From: DASPGX01 sp035620375
GTDB lineage: Bacteria > Patescibacteriota > Minisyncoccia > 2-02-FULL-40-12 > GWA2-44-9
Reading direction: 5' to 3'
Length of the DNA: 51,094 bases
Assembly: GCA_035620375.1 (NCBI GenBank)
Contig: DASPGX010000025.1
Span: 1 to 51,094 of the forward strand
A program made the translations under genes and the position numbers. Of this stretch, positions 15,608 to 23,152 are shown piece after piece; position 1 is the stretch's first letter, and each line of letters starts with the position of its first letter. The notes beneath the pieces were generated by a model. It had not been told where the DNA came from, did no database searches, and saw only the letters and a program-made list of their open reading frames with translations.

Positions 15608-16626
15608 AGGACGTCGTAATCCAGATGGCGGTTCATAACGGCGGCGCATGGCTGCGCCCGGTGCTGGAATCCGTGGCCGCGCAGACCTATCCCGCGATAC
15701 GGGTCATCCTCACGGATAACGCCTCCACCGACGACACCGCCGACATCGCGCGGAGTTTCCCCGGGGTGAAATACGTCCGCAATGAGGAGAACGCCGGTTT
15801 CTGGACGGCGCAGGAGGCGATGTTCGGTCTGGACAGCGCGCCGTACATCGTGTGTCTCACGGACGTCGTCCTGGAGCCGGGATTCATCAGCGCCGCCGTT
15901 GCCGCGATGGAACAGGACGGGCGTATCGGCGCCGTGCAGGGGAGAATCCTGCAGATGGAATGGCGCAACGGCAGACCGGAAAAGTCGGACCTCGTGGACG
16001 CCCTGGGTTTCCGCATTACCCGGAGCCGGCGCGTCACCATCGCGGGCCACGGCGAGAAGGACGACGGTTCGCGCACGGGGATTAAGGACGTCTTCGCCGT
16101 GGAGGGCGCGGTTCCCGTATTCCGGCGGAGCGCGGTGGACGACTGCCGGATTGACGGCCGGTTCGCCGACACGGATTACCGCGTCGGCAGCATCAGCTAT
16201 AACGACGACGTGGACATGGGATGGCGCATGAACCTGTTCGGATGGCGGCAGGTCCTCGTGAATGCGGCCGTCGGGTGGCACGACCGCTCCACGACCAAGG
16301 GCGTCGCCCGCACGCCCGTACTGGGCCAGCTGGCACGGCGCCGTCAGCGTGCGGCCATACCGCTCGCCAAGCGTCGTTTGGACTGGGTGAACGGAAGGTT
16401 TACACTGGTGAAGAATGACCATATCATCAATATCCTGAAGGACGCGCCGTATATCCTGGTCCGCGAGGCCGCGGTTCAGGGATATGCGCTCCTCTTTGAG
16501 CCGCGGGTTCTTGCGGGATGGGGACGTTTTTTCAGGCTCCTGCCGCGCATGCTGGCCAGGCGCAAACGCGTCATGGCACGGGCAAAGCGCACCCCCGGGG
16601 AAATCCGGACATTCCTGACCGCATAA
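15604..16626 (+). CDS. Glycosyltransferase family 2
   Basis: 340 residues from ATG 15604 (ATGA overlap). GT-A motifs: VIQMAVHNGGAWLRPVLES, LTDNASTDDT, CLTDVVLEPGF and YNDDVDMGWRMNLFGW. A basic C-terminal tail (RRKRVMARAKRTPGE) may bind the membrane surface. Operon with the ligase-like protein and the LCP protein. Confidence 0.85.
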   Translation: MKDVVIQMAVHNGGAWLRPVLESVAAQTYPAIRVILTDNASTDDTADIARSFPGVKYVRNEENAGFWTAQEAMFGLDSAPYIVCLTDVVLEPGFISAAVAAMEQDGRIGAVQGRILQMEWRNGRPEKSDLVDALGFRITRSRRVTIAGHGEKDDGSRTGIKDVFAVEGAVPVFRRSAVDDCRIDGRFADTDYRVGSISYNDDVDMGWRMNLFGWRQVLVNAAVGWHDRSTTKGVARTPVLGQLARRRQRAAIPLAKRRLDWVNGRFTLVKNDHIINILKDAPYILVREAAVQGYALLFEPRVLAGWGRFFRLLPRMLARRKRVMARAKRTPGEIRTFLTA

Positions 16627-16627
16627 T

Positions 16628-17716
16628 ATGCACGAACTTCCTCCGCTTATCGCGAATTCGGCACGACGCCGGCGCCAGGTACGCCGGTGGTTCATTCCGC
16701 CCGTCATCGTATGTACCGCATGGCTCGGCATGTTCCTCATCGGGAGGGTCTGGGACGCGCCCATCCGCATCGTCAACGACATCACCGGCGGGCGCATCAG
16801 TTCGTTGTTCGGAGTGGCGGACGAACCGAAACTCCCCAAACTGGACGACGACCCCGAGTACCGGCTCCCCGCGAAGGAAAATGACCGCCTGGACGTCCTG
16901 CTTCTGGGCATCCGCGGAAAGGACGACCCTGAAAACGGGGGATACCTGACGGACACCATCCTCCTGTTGAGCGTCGACGAGAAGACAGGAGACGCGTCCC
17001 TCGTATCCATTCCGCGTGACCTGACGGTGCGCATCACGGACACCGTCACCGACCGCATCAATACCGCATACCTGCGTCTCGGGGTGAACGGAGTCAAGCG
17101 GCTGTTCTCGCGCGTAACCGGCGTGTGGGTTGACCATGCCGTCGTCCTGGACTTCACCGCGTTCGCCTCCATCGTGGACGAGCTGGGCGGCATCACCATC
17201 ACGCTGGATAAGCCGTTCACGGAGAGCCAGCAGTGGGCGGGCGAGGACGGCTACGAATTCTCGCTTCCCGCGGGGGAGAACACGCTGAACGGCGAACAGG
17301 CGCTGTATTACGTCCGCTCGCGCTATTCCACCAGCGACTTCGACCGCGCGTGGCGGCAACAGCAGGTCATTCTTGCGGTGAAGGATAAGCTCACGGTATC
17401 AGGCCTGATTTCCGACCCCATCGCCGCCATGGGCATCATCACGACGCTGAACAAGCACGTGGAAACGGACCTGGACATCCTCGACGCGGGCACCATCAAG
17501 CGGCTTGCGGACCTCGGCCGCAACGGCGGCAATATCCGGCGGTACGTGCCGACCACGGAAAATCTTCTCTACGACAAAATCGAGGACGGCGCGTACCATC
17601 TTCTGCCGCGCGGCGACACCCTCGACCACCTGAAGGAATTTATCGGCCGGCTCCCGGGAGCGGCGTCCATTCCGGTCATCACGACCCCGGAGCCCGGCGT
17701 TACCGATGAACCCTAA
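16628..17716 (+). CDS. LytR-CpsA-Psr (LCP) family glycopolymer ligase
   Basis: 362 residues: one N-terminal membrane segment (about 24-41), then an outside LCP domain from about 85 (DVLLLGIRGKDD, DTILLLSVDE, LVSIPRDLTVRI, RINTAYLRLGVNGVKR, DFTAFASIVDELGGI, LNGEQALYYVRSRY). LCP enzymes move glycans from a lipid carrier to peptidoglycan. The conserved Arg residues of RDLTVRI and YVRSRY are present. It lies right after the sugar-transfer genes, so it probably attaches their product to the wall. Confidence 0.9.
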   Translation: MHELPPLIANSARRRRQVRRWFIPPVIVCTAWLGMFLIGRVWDAPIRIVNDITGGRISSLFGVADEPKLPKLDDDPEYRLPAKENDRLDVLLLGIRGKDDPENGGYLTDTILLLSVDEKTGDASLVSIPRDLTVRITDTVTDRINTAYLRLGVNGVKRLFSRVTGVWVDHAVVLDFTAFASIVDELGGITITLDKPFTESQQWAGEDGYEFSLPAGENTLNGEQALYYVRSRYSTSDFDRAWRQQQVILAVKDKLTVSGLISDPIAAMGIITTLNKHVETDLDILDAGTIKRLADLGRNGGNIRRYVPTTENLLYDKIEDGAYHLLPRGDTLDHLKEFIGRLPGAASIPVITTPEPGVTDEP

Positions 17717-18536
17717 AATATCCATCACGGTATTGAGTTACCGTAATCCGGCCCTGCTCCGGCTGTGCCTGAAATCGCTGGCGTCCGCCCTCGCCGGTCA
17801 CCGCGACTATGAGGTCGTTGTCGTCGACAACGCGACGTCTCCGGAAACGAGGAACGTCCTGCAGGAACCGTTCATCGCGGAGCTTGCGGCCGTCCGGCTT
17901 GTTCCGCTCACGGAAAACACCGGGTATACGCGCGGCGTGAATGAGGGTTTCCGTGCAAGCCGGGGCCGGTTCCTCTGCGCGCTCAACTACGACATCGTCG
18001 CCCGGCCGGGTGCGGTACACGAATTGGCCCGTTTTCTTGCCGCAAACCCGAGTGTCGGCCTCGCCGGCCCGCGGTTGGTGAATTTCGACGGCTCGGACCA
18101 GGACTCAAGTTTCCGGTTCTACCGCCCGTTCACCGTCCTGGCACGCCGCATGTCGTTCCTGCCCGGCGCCCGCACGGAGTCCGAGCGGTTCGTTGTCCGG
18201 AACCGCGGCACGGAACCGATGGACGTGGACTGGGTTTCCGGCGCCGCGTTCATGACGACGCGTGATGCCGCGGACGCCGTCGGACTGCTGGACGAGCGTC
18301 TGTTCCACTATTTGAGCGACGTTGACTGGGCACACCGCTTCTGGGAAAATGGATACCGAGTCGTGCACGTACCGTCCGCGTCTCTTCTGCACTATCTCGG
18401 CCGGTCGTCCAAGGGCCGCTACGGGATTCTTGACCCGCTGTTCAACCGTGCGACGCGCTGGCATCTCGCCGATGCCTGGCGGTACTTCCGCAAGCACGGC
18501 ATCCGCGGCGACCGTCCCGTACTCCGTACGTCCTGA
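17706..18536 (+). CDS. Glycosyltransferase family 2
   Basis: 276 residues: ITVLSYRNPALLRLCLKSL, VVVVDNATS, NTGYTRGVNEGFRASRG, ALNYDIV and VSGAAFMTTRDA...LFHYLSDVDWAHRFWENG. GT-A fold, rhamnosyltransferase-like. Overlaps the LCP gene by 11 nt and the protease gene by 1 nt. Confidence 0.85.
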   Translation: MNPKISITVLSYRNPALLRLCLKSLASALAGHRDYEVVVVDNATSPETRNVLQEPFIAELAAVRLVPLTENTGYTRGVNEGFRASRGRFLCALNYDIVARPGAVHELARFLAANPSVGLAGPRLVNFDGSDQDSSFRFYRPFTVLARRMSFLPGARTESERFVVRNRGTEPMDVDWVSGAAFMTTRDAADAVGLLDERLFHYLSDVDWAHRFWENGYRVVHVPSASLLHYLGRSSKGRYGILDPLFNRATRWHLADAWRYFRKHGIRGDRPVLRTS

Positions 18537-19771
18537 TGCGTTCTTCACGGTTCATCATCATCCTGTCGGTCAGCGCGGCACTCGTTGCCGGTTTTTTTGC
18601 GGGACGACATTTCAGGACTCCGCTCGCGGATGAGCCGCAGGGGTCCGTCATCAAGGAAATTATCAATCAGGACGCCGGCCGGCCGGAAACAGTCGATTTC
18701 GGCCTTTTCTGGCAGGTCTGGAACAGGCTCCACGAACGGTACGTGGACAAGGATACGCTGGATACGGAACTGCTCCTTCGCGGAGCCATCGAGGGGATGG
18801 TCATGAGCGTCGGCGACCCGTACACCGTGTATCTGGAACCGGTCCGGTCGCAGAGCTTCAATGAGGAGATATCGGGCAAGTTCGGCGGCGTGGGCATGGA
18901 AATCAACGTCAGGGACGGCCGGCTTACCGTCATTTCGCCGCTCAAGGACACTCCGGCATTCCGCGCGGGCATCAAGTCCGGCGACTATGTCACCCATATC
19001 GACGACGTTTTCACGGACGGCATGGACGTCCAGGAGGCCGTTGACCGCATCCGCGGCGATCCGGGAACGACGGTCGTACTGAAAATTGAACGCTCCGGCG
19101 TTGATGAAGTGCTGGTGTTCACCGTCACCCGCGACGTCGTCCGCATACCGTCGCTGGAGTGGGTGATGCTGGAGGGCAATGTCGCGTACCTGCAACTCTT
19201 CACCTTCAACCAGAACATCGACGCCGATTTCGCGCGGGCCGCGCGTGAAATTCTGGATTCGGGCGCCGACCGTCTTATCGTGGATTTGCGCAACAACCCC
19301 GGCGGCCTTCTGGACTCCGCGGTCAATCTGGCAGGCTGGTTCCTGCCCGCGGACAGCGTGGTCGTTCTTGAAAACTTCGGCGGGGGAGTGTCGCACACCA
19401 TCCGGTCATCCGGCGGTGCGCAGCTCGCCGACCTGCCGACGGTCTTCCTCATCAACGGGGGTTCGGCATCGGCGTCGGAGATTCTTGCGGGAGCCGTGCA
19501 CGACCTCCGCCACATTCCGCTGGTGGGGGAACAGTCGTACGGCAAGGGCTCCGTCCAGCAGCTTGAATCGTTTAATGACGGCTCATCGCTCAAGGTCACC
19601 GTGGCAAAATGGCTGACGCCCGCCGGAGTGTCCATCTCCGATTTCGGCATCGCGCCGACCCATCAGGTGCTTTTGGATATTGACGCCATCAACGCGGGCG
19701 ACGTGGAACTCGGCGTTCCCGGCAAGGACCCGCAGCTGGACAAGGCCGTCGAAATAGTCAATAATCTCTGA
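18536..19771 (+). CDS. S41 family C-terminal processing protease
   Basis: 411 residues: N-terminal membrane segment (about 5-23), PDZ domain (about 105-190, FGGVGMEINVRDG ... AGIKSGDYVTHID) and S41 catalytic domain with INGGSASASEILAGAVHD (nucleophile Ser) and GEQSYGKGSVQ (Lys base). CtpA-type enzymes trim C-termini of wall or membrane proteins outside the membrane. In this operon it may act on LCP or wall hydrolases; that is inferred from context only. Confidence 0.9.
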   Translation: MRSSRFIIILSVSAALVAGFFAGRHFRTPLADEPQGSVIKEIINQDAGRPETVDFGLFWQVWNRLHERYVDKDTLDTELLLRGAIEGMVMSVGDPYTVYLEPVRSQSFNEEISGKFGGVGMEINVRDGRLTVISPLKDTPAFRAGIKSGDYVTHIDDVFTDGMDVQEAVDRIRGDPGTTVVLKIERSGVDEVLVFTVTRDVVRIPSLEWVMLEGNVAYLQLFTFNQNIDADFARAAREILDSGADRLIVDLRNNPGGLLDSAVNLAGWFLPADSVVVLENFGGGVSHTIRSSGGAQLADLPTVFLINGGSASASEILAGAVHDLRHIPLVGEQSYGKGSVQQLESFNDGSSLKVTVAKWLTPAGVSISDFGIAPTHQVLLDIDAINAGDVELGVPGKDPQLDKAVEIVNNL

Positions 19772-19773
19772 CC

Positions 19774-20226
19774 ATGAAAGTCATCCTTTTGGACAATATC
19801 AGGTCGGTCGGTCAGGTCGGGGACGTCAAAGACGTCAGCGACGGCTATGCGCGCAACTTCCTGATTCCGCGGCGCCTGGCACGCGCGGCCTCCGAGGGCG
19901 CTGCCAAGGACGTTCAGGCCATCAAGGCGAAGAAGCTCGCCGCCGCGAAGCTCGCGGACGACGAGGCGAAGGCGACCGCCGAGAAGCTCTCCGGCACGCC
20001 CGTGCAGATTGCCGGCAAGGCGAATGCCAAGGGCACGCTGTTCGCGGCAATCGAGCCCGCGGACGTTGCCGCCGAGTTGAGCGGACTCGCGGGAGCCCGG
20101 ATTGAGGCTTCAGCAGTACAGCTGGATGAGCCGCTCAAGACCGTCGGGGAACACGAGGTTACGGTCAAACTCACCGACAACGTATCTGCCACGGTCAAAG
20201 TCGTCATCGCCGCCGAGAGTAAGTAG
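19774..20226 (+). CDS. rplI: 50S ribosomal protein L9
   Basis: 150 residues, full length. The N-terminal domain MKVILLDNIRSVGQVGDVKDVSDGYARNFLIP is a clear L9 signature, followed by the Ala/Lys-rich connecting helix and the C-terminal RNA-binding domain. Last gene of the mreB operon, 2 nt after the protease. L9 is missing from some CPR lineages, so its presence narrows the lineage. Confidence 0.95.
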   Translation: MKVILLDNIRSVGQVGDVKDVSDGYARNFLIPRRLARAASEGAAKDVQAIKAKKLAAAKLADDEAKATAEKLSGTPVQIAGKANAKGTLFAAIEPADVAAELSGLAGARIEASAVQLDEPLKTVGEHEVTVKLTDNVSATVKVVIAAESK

Positions 20227-20242
20227 CGCTGTCTCCTTAAAT

Positions 20243-20280
20243 AATAAGCGGCCCGCCGCAGCGGACCGCTTATATTATTT
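20243..20280. terminator. Bidirectional terminator, word C copy 1
   Basis: AATAAGCGG-C-CCGC / GCGG-A-CCGCTTAT with loop CGCA and a T-rich tail (ATTATTTT). Between the converging rplI and rpmA. Shares its core with the terminator at 50980-51003. Confidence 0.85.
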
Positions 20281-20289
20281 TCAGAGCAC

Positions 20290-20565
20290 TTATGCGGTGA
20301 CGTGTATCAGTTTGATGGTCTTGCGCCGTCCGTCGTAGTTCACTTTCCGCTTCGTGGTGAACGAGACCGTCCCGTCCACGACGGCGTACAGCGTGTAATC
20401 GGCGCCCTGGCGCACGCCATCGCCCGGCCAGATGGAACTGCCGGTCTGCCGGACCAGAATACTGCCCACCTTTGCTTTCTCGCCGGCGAACAGCTTCACG
20501 CCGCGGTATTTCGGGCGTGAATCCTTACCGTATTTTCCTGCGCCGACGGCCTTTACATGTGCCAT
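20290..20565 (-). CDS. rpmA: 50S ribosomal protein L27
   Basis: 91 residues. MAHVKAVGAGKYGKDSRPKYRGVK, VGSILVRQTG and the PGDGVRQGADYTLYAVVDGTV segment follow the L27 pattern. The usual GG before the first basic run is changed (AVGAGKYG), as in other divergent CPR L27. No rplU lies beside it. It has its own promoter (20602-20630) and no clear ribosome site. Confidence 0.95.
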   Translation of the reverse strand: MAHVKAVGAGKYGKDSRPKYRGVKLFAGEKAKVGSILVRQTGSSIWPGDGVRQGADYTLYAVVDGTVSFTTKRKVNYDGRRKTIKLIHVTA

Positions 20566-20601
20566 AGGGTCGTAGTAGGTATCGTTATGCGAACGGGAAC
20601 C

Positions 20602-20630
20602 ATAGTAGCAAAAATAGGGGAGTCCGTCAA
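20602..20630 (-). promoter_or_regulatory. rpmA promoter
   Basis: -35 TTGACG (20625-20630), N17, -10 TACTAT (20602-20607) preceded by TGC (extended -10). Leader of about 30 nt. Confidence 0.75.
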
Positions 20631-20720
20631 TCCGTACACCCAGCCGCCCGACAGGCTTCCGGACGCCTTTCCGAATAGCCCCTGTTCTGCCCTCGCGCTC
20701 CCCGGTATAACCCCAAAATC

Positions 20721-21095
20721 GTGATAAAACCGCAAAGCTCTCTGGAGGCAGTTCGGGCGGTGGGTGTCTGGATCAAACCCTATGCCTGGAACCTCTGGGC
20801 GGGCGCGTGCCTGGGCCTCTTGGCCGTTTCCGCGTATTCCCTGGGCAGGATGGGGACCGTTTCCGCGGAGCCGGTCGTCATTATGACCCCCGCTGACGGG
20901 GCAGAAAGCATCGTCGGTCCGGCTCCCGCGCGTGACATGCGCGTCGTCGTCTCCGCAAAATCCTCATCCAAGAAGTACCACCATTCCTGGTGCTCCGGAG
21001 CCAAGACCATCGGTCAGGAAAATCAGGTCTGGTTCGCCACCGCCGCAGCCGCGGAAGCCGCGGGGTATACGTTATCCGGAAATTGCCGGCCATAG
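20721..21095 (+). CDS. Membrane-anchored Cys/His motif protein
   Basis: 124 residues: one membrane segment (about 23-43), a spacer, then a C-terminal module KKYHHSWCSGAKTIGQENQV...EAAGYTLSGNC. Its Y-H-x3-C ... F-x(n)-A-x-x-A-G-Y ... C pattern resembles the small Ada-type metal-binding repeat often found at the C-termini of nucleases and surface proteins. GTG 20721 lies 9 nt after TATAAC (20706-20711). Faces convergently to the nuclease operon. Function unknown. Confidence 0.6.
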   Translation: MIKPQSSLEAVRAVGVWIKPYAWNLWAGACLGLLAVSAYSLGRMGTVSAEPVVIMTPADGAESIVGPAPARDMRVVVSAKSSSKKYHHSWCSGAKTIGQENQVWFATAAAAEAAGYTLSGNCRP

Positions 21096-21119
21096 GGCTC
21101 TCAAGGGCGGGCTGGCCGC

Positions 21120-21881
21120 CTAACGACTCCCGGCGGCCCCCGCCAGACGGTCAAGGTATGAACGGTACTCCCAGTCCCAAAGAGTCTTGGCCCCCAGAAA
21201 CGCTTTGAAGTTATGCTCAAAATCACCGACCTCCTTGAGCTCAAAATGGCCCTGCATCGGTTCCCAGCTGTGTTGGCACCGCCAGCGGCCGCCGGTGACC
21301 CGCGTGTTGCCGCCCTTGTTCCGCATGGAGGCGCCGCAGATTGCGCATGACTGGGACTGGTCCAGCCGCAGGACCCAGGTCGTGCGGGGCGGGGGAATGT
21401 CGCTGCGCTCGGAAAGCGCCTGCATGTATGCCGCGGTCTGCAGGCCGTAGTCCCGGTAGACCGCCTTGGATGTCTTGATGTCCAGCACTCCGACGACGCC
21501 GTCCAGCTCGGCGAGGATGTCTATCGTCCCCGCATACCCGTGCTCCCGGCTGAGCACGCGCTCTTCAATAAGCAGGGGACGGATGTCATGGTGCCGCCGG
21601 AACTCCAGAAAGGCATCCACGGCCGGCCGGATGCCTTCTTCCACCTCCATGGGCATGCCCTTGAGAATAGCCTCAACGGTCAGGTGCACGAGCGTCCCTT
21701 CCTGCGCGCTGCGCTCCTTGGCTTCGTCCGCAGTACGCCAGTCCGGCATGCGGGCGTAATACCGGTACAAGGCCGGCTTGGCTTTGATGGACACAATAGA
21801 CGTAATCCGGGGATACCAGACGCCGTCGATGTCATACCCCGCACGTTCGCGGAAGTCGGCAAGGGACGCGTAGTCGCTCAT
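21120..21881 (-). CDS. PD-(D/E)XK nuclease, RecB/Cas4-like
   Basis: 253 residues. The core has His66 in GTLVHLTVEA, Asp121 in GYAGTIDIL, Asp134 and Lys136 in GVLDIKTSK, and the QxxxY motif (Gln148, Tyr152) in GLQTAAYMQA, the signature of RecB/Cas4-family nucleases. A Cys/His insert follows (Cys179, Cys182, Cys202, His204), possibly a zinc knuckle rather than the four-Cys iron-sulfur site of Cas4. Its ATG overlaps the exonuclease stop (ATGA), so the two are made together. Role in repair or defence is inferred. Confidence 0.8.
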   Translation of the reverse strand: MSDYASLADFRERAGYDIDGVWYPRITSIVSIKAKPALYRYYARMPDWRTADEAKERSAQEGTLVHLTVEAILKGMPMEVEEGIRPAVDAFLEFRRHHDIRPLLIEERVLSREHGYAGTIDILAELDGVVGVLDIKTSKAVYRDYGLQTAAYMQALSERSDIPPPRTTWVLRLDQSQSCAICGASMRNKGGNTRVTGGRWRCQHSWEPMQGHFELKEVGDFEHNFKAFLGAKTLWDWEYRSYLDRLAGAAGSR

Positions 21882-22552
21882 TTGATGTTCACGTATTCGT
21901 CCCAGTACCGGAACAGCTCGGCAGTCGCGTAGACGTCGTCCATGCAGTATTTGGCGATGTCGCCGTACCGGCCGTCACGGAACAGGGAAGCGACGTCGTA
22001 GCCCGTGACCCCGTGCGTCTTAGGAGAGGCTATGCCGAGCGCCTGGCACCACATATGCAGGTTCATGTTCCTCCGCACCGCATTGAAGAATCCCAAACGG
22101 TCATAAAGGTCGATATGGTCGTCGCCGTACCGGTAGGGCATCAGGTTCCGCGTCGGCTTCACATGGTTCACCGCCGACCGGACAATAATGAAGGGTGCGT
22201 CAAACGCGCGGCCGTTGAACGTGACGAACTGCCGGTAATGGGCGGCAGCCTCCCAGAACTTCTCCAGCAATTCCTTTTCCGTGGGAACGCTGACCATCCG
22301 GACGTCCTCCTGTTCCTTCTCGGCGGCGTCAGCCCCCGGACTCTGGTAGTATACGGCCCCTTTACCCGTATCGGGGTTCAGCGCGCCTATGGCGACAATC
22401 TGGCCGGTAAGGGGAGAGAATCCCATACCCTCTTTGACCATTTTGAGCTCCTCCTCGGTCTCCTTGCCCTTGGTCAGGTACTCCTGGGAGTGCTCGTCCA
22501 GGGCATTAAAGTCCGTCCCGACGGTTTCTATATCAAATACGAGGCGGTTCAT
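21878..22552 (-). CDS. DEDDy 3'-5' exonuclease, PolB-exonuclease-like
   Basis: 224 residues. Exo I: FDIETVG (Asp7, Glu9); Exo II: FNGRAFDAPFI (Asp118); Exo III: YCMDDVYAT (Tyr202, Asp206), which makes it a DEDDy enzyme. The layout resembles stand-alone exonucleases related to the PolB proofreading domain. The ATG is 6 nt after TACCCT of a TTGCGG-N17-TACCCT promoter, so it should be leaderless. First gene of a two-gene unit with the PD-(D/E)XK nuclease. Confidence 0.85.
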   Translation of the reverse strand: MNRLVFDIETVGTDFNALDEHSQEYLTKGKETEEELKMVKEGMGFSPLTGQIVAIGALNPDTGKGAVYYQSPGADAAEKEQEDVRMVSVPTEKELLEKFWEAAAHYRQFVTFNGRAFDAPFIIVRSAVNHVKPTRNLMPYRYGDDHIDLYDRLGFFNAVRRNMNLHMWCQALGIASPKTHGVTGYDVASLFRDGRYGDIAKYCMDDVYATAELFRYWDEYVNIK

Positions 22553-22558
22553 CCTGTA

Positions 22559-22587
22559 AGGGTAACGAAACGCATCCGCTCCCGCAA
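22559..22587 (-). promoter_or_regulatory. Promoter of the nuclease operon
   Basis: -35 TTGCGG (22582-22587), N17, -10 TACCCT (22559-22564), 6 nt from the ATG at 22552. Its upstream end touches hairpin H1, so folding or extrusion of H1 could affect it. Confidence 0.65.
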
Positions 22588-22620
22588 CGTTGTGCGATAG
22601 GGCATCCTATCGCACAACGT
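22587..22620. repeat. Hairpin H1, perfect 15-bp inverted repeat
   Basis: ACGTTGTGCGATAGG-GCAT-CCTATCGCACAACGT. No T tract follows on either side, so it is not a simple terminator. First of three back-to-back hairpins in the 653-nt gap 22553-23205, which holds no protein gene. Confidence 0.85.
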
Positions 22621-22624
22621 GGGG

Positions 22625-22662
22625 GCGACCTTTTGCGATGGGGAACGTCGCAACAAGGTCGC
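22625..22662. repeat. Hairpin H2, 14-bp stem
   Basis: GCGACCTT-TTGCGA, 9-nt loop, TCGCAA-C-AAGGTCGC: 14 pairs with one bulged C. Starts 4 nt after H1. Confidence 0.85.
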
Positions 22663-22663
22663 C

Positions 22664-22734
22664 GCATTGTACGTACGTAATCCAAATCCGGGCGGGGGAC
22701 CGCCCTTTTCGATTTGGATTACGTCGTACAATGC
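22664..22734. repeat. Hairpin H3, long stem with inner GC hairpin
   Basis: Left arm 22664-22688 and right arm 22711-22734 pair over 24 bp with one bulge. The 22-nt loop holds a second stem, GGGCGG-GGGA-CCGCCC followed by TTTT (22690-22709), which alone would be a plus-strand terminator. Starts 1 nt after H2. Confidence 0.85.
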
Positions 22735-22778
22735 TGATTATGCGTCGTTACACCCCCAGGCCACTCCCCCGAATCATC

Positions 22779-22800
22779 TAAAAATGGCCAATCCGGCCAT
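22779..22800 (-). terminator. Rho-independent terminator of the structured RNA
   Basis: Minus strand: ATGGCC-GGATT-GGCCAT then TTTTAG. Lies 74 nt after the 3' end of the paired RNA core and points the same way. Confidence 0.7.
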
Positions 22801-22873
22801 CTGTCACAAATAAGAAAATCACCCGAAAATTTCCCTCTTCTCTGTAATGTCCCGGTGTGCGCAGGATACGTCG

Positions 22874-23150
22874 CACACGGTATTCTATGCCCCGTCTGGT
22901 ATGGCCGGTGTCTTCCCCGGAACCACTCCCCCGAAACGACAATTTTTTGATGCTTGTAGGTCTCCGGAAGCGTATCAGCAGGCTACCGGGCACCGCGAAA
23001 CGATTACGCTAGGTACCGGCACCGAATATAAAACCGTTCGCGATGAGTCCGAATCCTGTCAATCGCCTGCCCCAAGGCATGTGGCACCCTTGGTCATCTG
23101 CCGAACTTTCACGTTGGACGGAAGCTGACCGACCCCGAAAATACCGTGTG
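22874..23150 (-). ncRNA. Unidentified structured RNA candidate, about 277 nt core
   Basis: No protein gene fits here. The ends are a perfect 10-bp complement (CACACGGTAT 22874-22883, ATACCGTGTG 23141-23150). Inside are compatible nested helices: P2 (22903-22909 with 23128-23134), P3 (22912-22916 with 23120-23124), and a junction of P4 (22949-22955/22968-22976), P5 (22978-22983/23065-23070, enclosing P6 22994-23002/23035-23042) and P7 (23072-23077/23088-23093). P4, P5 and P7 are separated by single bases. P2 pairs as G-U on the minus strand but as C-A on the plus strand, which favours minus. A terminator follows. I tested RNase P RNA, tmRNA, SRP RNA and cobalamin riboswitch signatures and none fits. 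Confidence 0.65.
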
Positions 23151-23152
23151 AA

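Noticed and set aside
15595..17220. 541-residue open frame on the minus strand
   Set aside because: Antisense shadow of the glycosyltransferase and LCP genes caused by high GC; low-complexity Arg/Ser-rich translation without domains.
20553..20735. 60-residue minus-strand ORF
   Set aside because: Covers the rpmA promoter and has no start signal.
22920..23135. Cobalamin riboswitch (GGAGACCTAC resembles a B12 box; CGTGAAAGTTCGG resembles its core)
   Set aside because: The order and pairing of the conserved segments do not fit the cobalamin fold, and no B12 gene is nearby.
22874..23150. RNase P RNA on the minus strand (GAAAGTTCGG resembles CR-I GAAAGUCCGG)
   Set aside because: The partner CR-V sequence (ACAGAAnCCGGCUUA) and the CR-II/III box are absent, and the P4 pairing cannot be formed.
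22874..23150. tmRNA on the minus strand (GATTGACAGGATTCGG resembles the tmRNA 5' segment)
   Set aside because: No T-arm GGTTCGAnTCC, no CCA-type acceptor end and no tag reading frame.
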